64,000 bases of DNA. It comes from Lepas anatifera. Lineage: Eukaryota; Arthropoda; Thecostraca; Lepadidae. The notes below the pieces were generated by a model. The model made no database searches. It saw only the letters and a program-made list of their open reading frames with translations, and was not told the DNA's origin. This document shows positions 23,829-34,720 of the stretch, one piece after another. Each line of letters opens with the position of its first letter. Position 1 is the stretch's first letter. The DNA lies in assembly GCA_034440635.1 (NCBI GenBank), contig JAOTON010001129.1, positions 1 through 64,000 of the forward strand. The letters run 5' to 3'. The position numbers and the translations under genes are program-made.

Positions 23829-24854
23829 CCCTCGCCCCACCGGGGGCCATCGATGGCCCCCCTAAGGTTTTTCCGGGATAGCAGAAAAACGACGAGGCGC
23901 AGCACCGTGGTTGCGGGCTCTACCTCTCACTGCATCATTGTCCCATCATCCCTGAAATTTTTTACCCCGGGTCACCCAAGGTCAGGGTCACCAGACGAGG
24001 TCAACCAAGGCCACCTCTTTTCAACTTTAGAGCTCTGTAAGAGCTACATTTCAAAGTCGATCGATTTGAAACTTCCTACACTTCATGACCCCTCCAGGGT
24101 CTACAAGGTGTATATCCGGGATTTTTCGATTTCGTGCCCTGAGGTCAGGTCACGAGGCGACCTCTCCAATTGGAAAAGCATGGGGAAAACCTGTTTCATG
24201 ATATAAAAGCCACAAAAATGATTGCAAATACTCAGACTGCTCAGAACAGCGTTTTTTGGACACCCTTTCACGGATCCCAGGGGTCATATTTACCCTTTGA
24301 CTTTTTCAAGGTCATCCAAGGTCACCAGAGGTCAAAAACAGTATTTTGACAATAACTTTTGACCTAATTAAGCTTAGCGCGGTGAAACAAACACCATCGT
24401 GTTTGTCTTGTCACTGGCTTTTATTTGATTTACGGCAAGGTCACTTTTTGACCTTTCGTGACCTCAGGTCATATTAGGTCACGAGGTGACCTCTGGAGGT
24501 CAAACCACTGGCGGGAGGTCTTTACGTTCCACATAGCGGGAAAATTACTGACAATTTCCTATCAAATGAACTTTACCAGGCCTCAATAGCTCTAATGACA
24601 TAAGAGTTATGACCAGTTTGCTTAATCATTGCATATTTGAGTGAAAATAGCCGATCTTGACCTAATTTGACCTCTGGAGGTCAAACCATTGACCTGAGCA
24701 CTAAAACATGCGAAGCAATTTCTTACTGAATTAACGCAAGCTTTCTATTGCACTTTGCAGATTTGCGCTAACGCCCATATTTTCGGAGTTAGAGGGGGGC
24801 CATCGATGCCCCCGGTGGGGCGAAGGTGGCGCCGGACCCCCGGTGGGACGCGGG
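23829..24854. mobile_element. TTAA-flanked non-autonomous element, family C
   Basis: TTAA lies at 23825-23828 and 24855-24858. The left end is CCCTCGCCCCACCGGGGGCC, and the right end, complemented, is CCCGCGTCCCACCGGGGGTCC. Subterminal palindromes are GGGGGCCATCGATGGCCCCC at 23843-23862 and GGGGGGCCATCGATGCCCCC at about 24795. The interior holds numerous AGGTCA/TGACCT hexamers. It is 1026 bases and non-coding. The plan is the same as families A, B and D but the sequence differs. Confidence 0.8.
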
Positions 24855-24858
24855 TTAA

Positions 24859-25722
24859 ATATATTACAGTTGACCCTGGGGTGTTACAACTGACGCTTGA
24901 TGAGATCAAATTTAACATTTTAAGTTACTTTTCCAAAGCCAAATGTCGACCAACAAACGTATTCATATTGGTATAGAGCTACATCTTCTAGATGACCAAA
25001 ATATTAAGGCTGCTGAAAATATGAGGAAAATTCGTCTAGCACAAAGCACTGCCTTTCCTGAAGCATCAAAGTAAAAATTTTACAGTTGACCCTGGTCTCC
25101 CCTATCAACTTTACAAAAAAGTGATGCAATGATCTCACTATAAATTTCAAGTATGCTACCAACACATAATAAACAAATGGGCTAAGCACTTCACACCGGC
25201 ACACCAGCAACCATTCTGACACGCTTTGACTACGCTGTGTCCCGCCTAATCCACGAACGAGCTCTGAGCGCTGACAACCGACCACGTCTGAAATGAGAGC
25301 CATCATGCAATGCCACGGTACTGGCTGGGGCGGAAGCTTCTGGTCGGATAGAAAACGATGTTTGATTGGTTGTATGCTATCTCCAGAGTTGTGGTTAGTT
25401 AAATTTATATTGAGGTTACTTAGCTGGAATTTTCCGTAACTACTTGCTTTGTTTCATTTTTGCACGATGGAGTAGACAGGAACTGATGGTAGTTTTTGAA
25501 CACAATTTTTGTGGATTGTCAATTTGGGACGAGTAATAGAACAAAATTATTATTATCGGGCGGTGTTCTGTCTTATTTTCGTTAGGTGAGTTTCCGTTTA
25601 GTCAGTTTTAAGTAATACTTGTCTATTTCACTGGGGGGCCAATTTCCCGGCACTGGGGGGGGGCATTTCGGCCGACATTTAACATGTTAAAAAATGGCCT
25701 GCTTTGAATCCTGAAATTTAGT
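24859..25722. other. Nothing recognised
   Basis: Unassigned AT-rich sequence. The ORF at 25004-25306 (minus) resembles nothing. A G-rich stretch at 25630-25680 precedes the array. Confidence 0.35.
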
Positions 25723-27312
25723 ATAATGAACCAGGGGCGGCAGTTATCAGTCAAGGGCGGCTGTTATCAGCCAGGGGGCCCCAGTTATCAAACAGGGTTG
25801 GCAGTGATCAGCCAGGGGCGGCAGTGATCAGTCAGGGGCCGCAGCTATCAACCAAGGTGTGGCAGTGATCAGCAAGGGGTGGCAATTAGCAGCCAAGATA
25901 TGGAATGCATCAGTCAAGCGACGGCAGCTATCAGTCAGGGGCAACAGTTATCAGCCAGGGGGTGGCATTTATCAATTCGCCGGGGGCGGCAGTTATCAGC
26001 TAAGGGCCGGCAGTTTTCAGTTATGGGGCGGCAATGATCAGCCAGGGGGCGGCAGTGATCAGTCAGGGGCGGTAGTGATCAGCCAATGACGGAAGTTATC
26101 CGGCAGGGGGTGGTAGTGATCTGCCAGGGGGCGGCAGTTATCAGCCAGGGCCGGCAGTGGTCAGCCAGGGGCGGCAGTTAACAGCCAAGGGGCGGAAGTT
26201 ATCAGTCAAGGGGCGGCAGTGATCAGTCAGGTGCAGCAGTTATCAGCAAAGAGCCGGCAGTTTTCAGTCAGGGGGCGGCCATGATCAGCCAGTGGGTGGT
26301 AGTGGTCAGCCAGGGGCGGCAGTTAACAGCCAAGGGGCGGCAATAATCAGCCAGTGGGCGGCAGTTGTCAGCCAAGGGGCGGCAGTTAGCATCCAAGGGG
26401 CGGAAGTTATCAGTCAAGGGGCAGAAGTGATCAGCCAGGGTCGGCAGTTATCAGCCAAGAGCCGGCAGTTTTCAGTCAGAGGGTGGCAATGATTGGCCCA
26501 GGGGGCGGCAGTGATCAGTAAGGGGCGCCAGTGATCAGCCAGGGGGCGGTAGTGTCCAGCCAGGGGGCGGTAGTGACCAGTCAGGGGGCGGCAGTTATCA
26601 GTCAGTGGGCGGCAGTGATCTGCTAAGGGGCGGCATTGATCTGCCAGGGGTGGCAGTTATCCGCCAGGGGCGACAGTCATCCGCCAGGGGCGGCTGTTAG
26701 CAGTCAAGGGGTGGCAGTTATCAGTCATGGGGCTGCAATGATCAGCTAGGGTAGGGGGCGGCAGTGATCAGCCAGGGGCGGCAATGGTGAACGAGGGGCG
26801 GCAGTGATCAGCCGGGGGCGGCAATGATGATTCGGTGGGCGACAGTGACTAACCAGGAGGGGCAAGTATATGGGTGTTGAAGTAAACCGGGGTGTTTAGC
26901 CAAGGGTGGCATGAATCAAGGCGGCAGTGATAAAACAGGGGTGTCAGTGATCAGCCAGCTGATCAGTGATCAAAACAAAAGGCGGCAGTTATCATCCGGA
27001 TGGGGGGGCGGTGATTAACTGTTGGCGGCAGTGATCAGGCGGGGGCGGCAGTGATGTGGCGTCATAAATCAGGGAAAAAGGATGAGTCAGGAAGCATTGA
27101 TTAGCTAGAGGTGGAACCAATCAGAGTGGAAGCAATGACTCCGGGACGGGAAAACTTGACAGAGGCGGCAAGAATCAGGGTGGCGGTGATGAGATAGGGT
27201 GACACTCTTCAGGGTAGCGGTGATAAGCCAGGGGCGGCACATGTATTGGGGGTGCTCAGCACATGATTGGGGGTGCTCGGGCACCCCCAAAGAGATAGAA
27301 AATTACAACCCT
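25723..27312. mobile_element. Second 21-bp minisatellite array ending in a hAT-like terminus
   Basis: Tandem CAGGGGCGGCAGTKATCAGY units run from 25735 to about 26860, followed by irregular units and the closing block GGGGGTGCTCGGGCACCCCC, AAAGAGATAGAAAATTACAACCCTGG (27265-27312). The unit and terminal block are those of the inverted arms. The hairpin GGGGGTGC-TCGG-GCACCCCC is perfect. A left terminus could not be found. The block abuts the truncated L1 fragment. Confidence 0.7.
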
Positions 27313-27555
27313 GGGTCCAGTACCGTGTTTGTGGCAACCGTCCGAGTTATTATTTTGTACTGCAGCGCCTGATATGCCACGGATTTTGTGGTAATTCTGC
27401 TAAGGTTGTACACCGAAGACCATTCAATGTCATCAAATATCGCTCCCCAAGGGGCTTCCCATGTATTTCTTACGTCTTTGGACGCGCCGTTCATTAACGT
27501 ATTACAAATATGCTTTCTGCGTTTCTTAAAGCTAAGAATGGCTTGAATTATAGGG
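27313..27555 (-). pseudogene. L1/Tx1-like ORF2, C-terminal fragment
   Basis: Minus-strand frame 27494-27303 reads ASKDVRNTWEAPWGAIFDDI, then EWSSVYNLSRITTKSVAYQA, LQYKIITRTVATN. This matches the region after the RT in L1-type ORF2 proteins. It continues the ORF at 28480-28966 across the family D insertion (TTAA at 27556-27559). The fragment stops abruptly where the minisatellite element's terminus begins. Confidence 0.75.
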
Positions 27556-27559
27556 TTAA

Positions 27560-28475
27560 CACCCGCCCTGGAGGGGGTCTGGCACTAACGCGCACTGGAG
27601 GGGGGCCTGGTAGCCCCCCCTAAGATCTTAGAAACTAAGAGGTGTAGAAAAACGCCACTTGGCAGGTGGGTGGGGGCTATGGTGATCTACATGATGACTA
27701 ATTTTCATTGACCTAGGTCAATATCTTCAAGGTCAAACGAGGTCTTAAAGGTCAAATATTGGCCATGCTGGGGATCGATTGGTAAATGCTGTGATTCTGC
27801 GGGAAAATGGCGGGAATAAGCTAAAGGCAGATAAGGTTCATAGAGAAGAGGTCTCAAAGAGGCTTCCCCACAACCTTTGAGTCAAGGTCATTCAAGGTCA
27901 TTGACCTTTAAGGTCACAATATAGTATACTACTTATAATGTGCACTTCGACTAACACTATAGCCACTGTTTGGCGGGAAATGACAATTGACCTTTGCAAA
28001 TGACCTTTGACCTTGACCTTTGACTATGACCTTTGTATTGGGGTACCTTATCGATGACGTCATAGCATAATATATGTCAGACCAGGTAACGTCATTCAGC
28101 CGGACGCACAGTGGTCAGTGACCTTGAAAGCGCAGATATGACCTTGACCTGTGACCTTTGACCTTGACCTTGACTTTCTGTGAAGTGACCTTGACATATA
28201 ATCCCGGTTATATGGAGTTATGACGTCACCACTCGGTCTCCAATGCAAGCTAACTGGTCCGACCGCGCATTTACGGCGATCTCAAAATGCAGGTCTGACT
28301 TTGAAAGCCTATAAGTCAAAAAATTTTCGACCGATTTTCAAAAAGTCTTCACCAATCGACGCGCTATTTAATTCTGTTAAATGTGGCCAAGTATCGTTGT
28401 TCGGCTACGCGCGGTTCTCCGGCCACCTTGGAAAAACAGGTGGGGGGCCTCCGAGGCCCCCCTCCAGTGCGCGTG
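27560..28475. mobile_element. TTAA-flanked non-autonomous element, family D
   Basis: TTAA lies at 27556-27559 and 28476-28479, within L1 coding sequence that reads through on both sides. The right end, complemented, is CACGCGCACTGGAGGGGGGC. The left end shows two tandem versions of this end (CACCCGCCCTGGAGGGGG, then CGCGCACTGGAGGGGGGCC about 29 bases later). Subterminal palindromes are GGGGGGCCTGGTAGCCCCCC and GGGGGGCCTCCGAGGCCCCC. The interior is exceptionally rich in TGACCT/AGGTCA. It is 916 bases and non-coding. Confidence 0.8.
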
Positions 28476-28479
28476 TTAA

Positions 28480-28966
28480 TAATTGGTCCAACTTATTTTG
28501 TTGTTGTAGTTCTCCTTCGCCATTCTACTGGGAGACTTTTAAATAGCCCAATATAATCCAAACGCATGCCACCTATACCAAAGAGTTGCTTTGCCTGAAC
28601 AAAACTCATAATTTTGTTGTTTTTATCCAGCAGATCACTTACGTCACGCAGCCCACGACTTCTCCATGAAGAGACCTCGGAGTCTTCGAATTTTGTAAAG
28701 TTCGAGTACCACAGGTTTTGGATTCCTGTATTTTCTGGGATCGACAAAAAATGTTTATCAAACCTTGCCAGTGCAGTAAACACGTCCTTCCAAAATTGAT
28801 TGTTTGTTTTACAGACCAATTTGGATAATGACTGCGCATTTCTTTCCCACAAGCATCTCCCTTGAGCTATAGTATCTGAAAAAGATTACCCCAGTCGTGT
28901 CCACTCGTTAATTCCCGTCTTACCCAACTTATTTTAAGTGATGTGATATAAAGTTCAACGTCCACC
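28480..28966 (-). pseudogene. L1/Tx1-like ORF2, middle fragment
   Basis: After the hAT-like insertion, the frame resumes with MVDVELYITSLKISWVRREL, then a frame break and WERNAQSLSKLVCKTNNQFW through LFGIGGMRLDYIGLFKSLP (28852-28493). It joins WVEG at 32367 upstream and the fragment at 27313 downstream. ATAGACAA at 28967-28974 is the target duplication of the insertion. Confidence 0.8.
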
Positions 28967-29853
28967 ATAGACAATAGAGCAAGTCGTCAGAAAATAATTT
29001 CCGATTTTGGATTACGAGTAGTGATTTTATTGTGTCGTGATATGTTGCAAACATGATGCAAGCAAAACAAATCCGATGAATCTACGTTTAATGGGCGCGG
29101 AACGGCCTTTTCTGAAGGCATGATTTCAGTACGACGGCGTTGAAGTCTCCATCGACTTCACAATGCATTGTTGTCAGTATCCTTGCAGCACGGTAACTTT
29201 TACACTAACATCAAAACATCGGATCTATTTGCACCCGACCCATAGCCAGGCGGATGCACTGGATACCCGAGGAGCTGCTGAGAGGCCAGGACACTCTCTG
29301 GTCTTTTCCTGGTCACCCCCTTGTATTAAAGATAGGTGGATTTCTCGAGTTTTGAACCTTAACAACTTTGGAAATTGTTGACCTTTAAAGGGAATGTGTC
29401 ATCTTGGTCGAATCCTGGAATTTAGTGTAATTAGAGGTAATTTTAGCCGAAAATCATGGAACTCTCCATGATTTCTCCGAAAAATGTACAATAAGCTCAA
29501 TATTTTTATTTTTAAAATGCGCCTCTAGGGAAAAATAAATATCTGCCTGTGGATGATATCATGGTCTGGTAACCACTGCCATATTCAATAGGCTTCAAGG
29601 GCTTCGATTGGCTGATACTCACCGTGACATCAGCATATGTCGTCATAACAACAACTGACAACTGTGGCCTGCTGCTCAGGGTACATGATGGGTACACTTC
29701 AGGTACGTTTTAGCTTTTATCTACGGAAGCTTCAAGTTTCAAGACAAATGAGATATTCAGTACAGGGTTTTCCGGCATACAACAACCTGGCTACACTTGG
29801 CAGCTTGGCAACTTACAACTTGGCTATCTCAGTCAAAATCACGTTATAAAGGT

Positions 29854-29979
29854 GCCACATCCCCTTTAACGACGCACCAACCTCTTGGATTATACGGTAT
29901 CGCCAACTCTCATCCTGTTGGGAGGGATAGTCAGGTTGTTCTTATTCACTGTCACCGCCGGGGATTTGAACCCAGAATG
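29854..29979 (-). mobile_element. SINE 3' portion inside left inverted repeat
   Basis: Read on the minus strand, GGGTTCAAATCCCCGGCGG (B box) is followed by GAGAGTTGGCGATACCG and TTGGTGCGTCGTTAAA, the shared SINE body and tail. The head is cut. The mirror copy is at about 31410-31530 in the other arm. Confidence 0.7.
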
Positions 29980-30462
29980 ATCAGACTGGAGGCTGTAGGT
30001 ATGCTATCCGGCGTCATGGGCATTTTGAGACACACAATTCTGAAACAATCCAGATTGACGACTAATTCTAAAAAATTCCTAGAAAAACTGACATTTCTGT
30101 ATGCTGTTCGTGCTTAGCCGCGCCAATTTGTTTCAGTAACAAAATTGTCCCATTTTTTGCCCAATGACTAAGTATCCTTGGACATCATGCAAACGTTACA
30201 AGCTTGCTTATGGTCTTGCGTGATGTCCAAGGAGATACCTGATTTAATGCTGAAGGTAGGAGGATGCTCTTTGTTCATAAACGTATCATGATTAAGAAAA
30301 CAACAGAAAAATATAGCGGGGAGTGGTGTGACCCAGAAAATTCTTCAGCCAACCATTCTTGCTAACGATTCCTAGTTTCTTTTCGGCGAGAGGCCAACCT
30401 ACAATTTGGCACACGGGAAAGGGAAAGGCACTCCTGCCTACCTGATTATGGGTAGGGGAATT

Positions 30463-30494
30463 AAAATAATAATAACAATAATAATAATAATAAA
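30463..30494. repeat. (AAT)n microsatellite
   Basis: Short AAT/ATA trinucleotide run at the end of the extra 517-base segment of the left inverted repeat. Confidence 0.8.
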
Positions 30495-31409
30495 AACCTA
30501 TTGTGCAGGATACAAATGTGCTGCCTACTGGAACACAGCATCCCCCCCTCCACCCTTAATAACTTTGGCTGGTCAGCTGGTTGAGCTTTTCTCTAGTTGA
30601 GCACCTACTCAGATTTGGGTCTGACTACGAGCGTGGTTTGTATGTGAGACCTTGGAGTAAGACAGTATAGTAATGTAATAACCAAATGATCAGACTGGAG
30701 GCTGTAGGTATGCTATCCGGCGTCATGGGCATTTTGAGACACACAGTTCTGAAACAATCCAGATTGACGACTTATTCTATTTGTTTGTCGTATTTATTTG
30801 TCTGACACATGCTTAATGCTGTGAGTGTGTCGTAATCACCATCATATATTTGCAAACGACCTGGCAACTCGAATATCCTACACACATTACACAATACACA
30901 TCAATTTTGTAGTACATTAGACATGAGTTTTACTTGTTATCCATTATTTCTATAAGCAGATCATTGCACGGCCTTTCTTGGGCCTCACTTTGCCGGTCAT
31001 CAGCCTGTGAGTAAGCCTAGCCCTGATGAAGCCATCCCTCCTGTCGTATCCGAACACAGCCTCGGAGTCGGCCGTTACCTCCTCACGCACAGTTCCACGC
31101 TCTAACCATGAACGAGTAAGTCGACAACTTTCATGGAAGTAGTCTCGAACATCTTCATCTCCTCGGCAGGAAGGCTCAGTGAGCACAGGATAGCATACCT
31201 ACAGCCTCCTGTCTGATCATTTGATTATTACATTACTAAGCTGTCTTACTCCAAGGTCTCACATACAAACCACGCTCGTGGTCAGACCCAAATCTGAGTA
31301 GTTGCTCAACTAGAGAAAAAGCTGAACCAGCTAACCAGCCAAAGTTATCAAGGGTGGAGGGGAGGGGGTGCTGTGTTGCAGTAGGCAGCACATTTGTATC
31401 CTGCACAAT

Positions 31410-31530
31410 AGGTTCTGGGCTCAAATCCCCGGCAGTGACAGTGAATAAGAACAACCTGACTATCCCTCCCAACAGGATGAGAGTTGGCGACACCGTATAA
31501 TCCAAGAGGTTGTTGCATCGTAAAAGGAAA
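31410..31530 (+). mobile_element. SINE 3' portion inside right inverted repeat
   Basis: GGGCTCAAATCCCCGGCAG followed by GAGAGTTGGCGACACCG and TTGTTGCATCGTAAA is the mirror of 29854-29979. It shows that the SINE was already in the arm when the inverted repeat formed or was homogenised. Confidence 0.65.
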
Positions 31531-32366
31531 TGTGGCACCTTTATAACGTGATTTTGACTGAGATAGCCAAGTTGTAAAGCATGCCGGAAAAACCGGTACT
31601 CAATGTCTCATTTGTCTTGTAACTCGAAGCTTCCGTAGATAAAAGCTAAAACCTACGTGAAATGTACCCCTCATGTACCCTGAGCAGCAGGCCACATGCT
31701 GACGTCACGGTGAGTATCAGTCAATCGAAGCCCTTGAAGCCTATTGAATATGGTAGTGATTACCACACCATTACATCATCCACAGGCAGATATTTATTTT
31801 TCCCCTAGAGGCGCATTTTAAAAATTAAAATATTGAGCTTATTGTACATTTTTCGGAGAAATCATGGACGGTTCCATGATTTCTGCCTAAAAGTAGCCCT
31901 AATTACACTAAATTCCAGTATTCGACCAAGGTGCCATATTCCCTTTAAAGGTCAACAATTTCCAAATTTGCTAAGATTCAAAACTCGAGAAATCCACCTA
32001 CCTTCAATACAAGGGGGTGACCAGGAACGGACCAGAGAGAGCCTTGGCCTCTCAGCAGCTGCCCGGGTATCCAGTGCATCAGCCTGGCTACGGATCAGGT
32101 GCAAATAGATCCGATGTTTTGATGTTAGTGTAAAAGTTACCGTGCTGCAAGGATACCGACAACAATGCATTGTGAAGTCGATGGAGACTTCAACGCCGTC
32201 CTACTGAAAACATGCCTTCAGAAAAGGCCGTTCCGCACCCATTAAACGTAGATTCATCGGATTTGTTTTGCTTGCATCATGTTTGCAACATATCACGACA
32301 TAATAAAATCACTACTCGTAATCCGAAATCGGAAATTATTTTCTGACGACTTGCTCTAATAGACAA

Positions 32367-34720
32367 CCCTCCACCCAGAATAGACTGATACAGACTAGCT
32401 CTTTTGATTTATCAACTCTACCATTCCAGATGAAGTTAAAAAGCATTTTTTTGAGCTGTTTTATCCAGCTTATGGAAGGGCTGGGCAAAGCAGTAAATAA
32501 GTGCGGAAACATGGGAAGGATTAGCGCTTTTATCACCGTTATTTTTCCAAGAAGAGACAGAGATCTCTTATTCCAACTGCTAAGAGGATTGTGTGCCTTA
32601 ACAATTTTATCCGCAAAATTTTCGGAAAACATGTCCGCATCATTGTTTGAGTAAACAATACCAAGCACTTTTATCTTTGACGACCATTTCAATGCCAGGT
32701 CCATGCATATTGGCTGTTTCTCCGAACTGTTGGCGTCCGCCCAGAAGGCTTGCGTCTTCCTGACGTTTGGGCTCAGGCCCGAGAACTTGGCAAAGGTGCC
32801 CAAATCATGAAAAAGAGCCCGGAGGCTGTTCACCGAACCGTCCAAGAGGCAAAGGGTGTCATCGGCGTACGTGGAGGTTTTGTATTCGCGTGCTTTAATC
32901 TTGATTCCCTTAATATTTCCATCATTCTTAACGTTTTCAATCAGCACTCCTATTACCAACAAAAATATATAGGGACTGATGGGGTCCCCCTGCCTGCATG
33001 ATCTCCTGAGGTCGATTCTGTCGGAGATGTGGCCGTTGTATATGATTCTAGAGAACGAACCCAAATGTAAAGTATCAAACGATTTAATGAATTCCGGAGG
33101 AAAGTTTGCATTACTTAATACTTTTCGTGTGAAGTCCCAGCTAACAGAGTTGAAAGCTTCCTTAATATCTAGACTAAAGAATAAATTAGTTCTTTTTTCA
33201 ATCTTCAGTTGCCTTATAAGATCATACTTGAGCCTAGTGTTTTCAGCAATACATCTTCCACTCATAAACCCTGATTGTTCAACCCCTATCACCTCCGGTA
33301 GTACCCCCTTTAGTCGGTTCGCAAGAGCTGAAGCAACTATTTTGTAACTGGAATTTAATAACGTTATAGGCCTATATGATTCAATTTCATCTCTTGGCCT
33401 TGAGGGTTTGGGGATAAGAGTAATTATATCCTCTTTTATTGACAATGGTAATGAGCAATCCTCGTAACTTTCAAGAACCATTCGGAAGAAAAATTATTTA
33501 AGCTCTGCCCAGAAAACTTTGTAAAATGCGGTACCAAATCCATCTGACTCTGGAGCTCGATTATTCGACATTCTCTTTAATGCATCAGAGAGTTCTTCAA
33601 GTGATAATGGTGTCCTCAAAAACTTTTTTGAACTGAATGTTATTCCTTTGACATTAGAACTTTTGAAATATGACGCTGCTTCATTCATATCGATCGGCCT
33701 ATCTGCAAACAGGCACCGAAAATGTTCTACTAATATCTGTAACACTTTAGATTGATCGGTAGTTATCTGCCCAGAAGGCTTCATCAAAGCAGCAATGTGT
33801 CGGCTTACATAATTTCGTTTTTCCAAGTTCAGGAAATAAGCTGATAACTTTTCTCCCTTTTCGTACCATTTGACTCTAGAACGAGTAACAAAGCCGTCGA
33901 TTTTGTACGCTCTCAGCTGTTCTAGCTCCTGATTATATTTCTCAAGCTCTCTGTGCTGTTCTGCGGATAGCTCATTAGCGATGTGTAATTCACTTATTTT
34001 TTAACTAAATTATTTTCCTCTTTGTTTCTTGCTCTATTTTTGAAAGTCGAATACGGGATGGTTTCAGTTCGCAGGCTTAGTATCAAAGTGTCCCAAAACA
34101 CCTTCCAAGATATGGAAATGTCTACCAATTCCGGGTTCTCTTCAACAAATGAAGACGTATATACTGGGAGAGCATAGACTAATAACGTGTTGCTAATACA
34201 ATGCTTTATTTTTTCTACGAATAAATAATCCTTTAACAATGACGCATTAAGTTCATAATACCCTCTGCCTCTAGCACCCGTGGATACCTGAATTTGTATG
34301 GTGACCATCGCGTGGTCACTCCTGTATGGTGGCAAAATGTTCGTTTCGGTAATAACAGGTTCAAAATCTTCAGACACTAAAAAGTAATCAAGTCGGGCTT
34401 GCTTTTTTGGAGGACATCCAACTTTCCAGGTAAACCTCCTCGATTCTGGGTTTCTTTCCCTAAAAATTTCTAATACATTTAGATCAGACATTACACGCAT
34501 TATTTCTTCTCTGTTTCTAGGTTTGTTTGGTCGTGCATAATTTTCCGTGTATAAAGTTGGGTTAATAGATACATTAAAGTCGCCCGCTGAAATGACTGGA
34601 ACATTAGATGATCCTCTGATTTTGCTACCAATTTCCCTTACTTGTTGAAAAAATATCGGATCATCGATATTAGGCCCGTATATATTTGCTATGATCAGAG
34701 TGAGGCTGCTGTTTATTGTG
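32367..34720 (-). pseudogene. L1/Tx1-like LINE ORF2: endonuclease end plus reverse transcriptase, nearly intact
   Basis: From 34720 down: the endonuclease tail (about 34720-34280; GDFNVSINPT, ARLDYFLVSEDF, YRSDHAMVTI), a linker with a possible coiled coil (33990-33830), then the RT. RT motifs are IPKPSRPRDEIESYRPITLL, YKIVASALANRL, GFMSGRCIAENTRL, FFSLDIKEAFN (catalytic Asp), RQGDPISPYIF and TSTYADDTLCL (catalytic Asp pair near 32860). One TAA separates AELK from FFFRM at about 33491, and a few other lesions are present. RQGDPISP and the endonuclease type point to the L1 group. The 5' part is missing at 34720; the 3' part continues at 28966 after the hAT-like insertion. Confidence 0.9.

Larger units (their letters stand above)
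28975..32358. mobile_element. hAT-like non-autonomous element with about 1.2-kb terminal inverted repeats
   Basis: The element begins TAGAGCAAGTCGTCAG and ends with its complement. The 8 bases ATAGACAA flank it exactly (28967-28974 and 32359-32366), inside L1 ORF2. The arms 28975-30718 and 31188-32358 are complementary; the left one has an extra 517 bases (about 29980-30496). Both arms contain a SINE tail with a B-box-like TTTGAACCCAGAA. The 469-base centre (30719-31187) holds only an unidentified 79-codon minus ORF, so no transposase is present. TAGAG-type ends with an 8-bp duplication fit hAT; arms this long are unusual. Confidence 0.88.
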
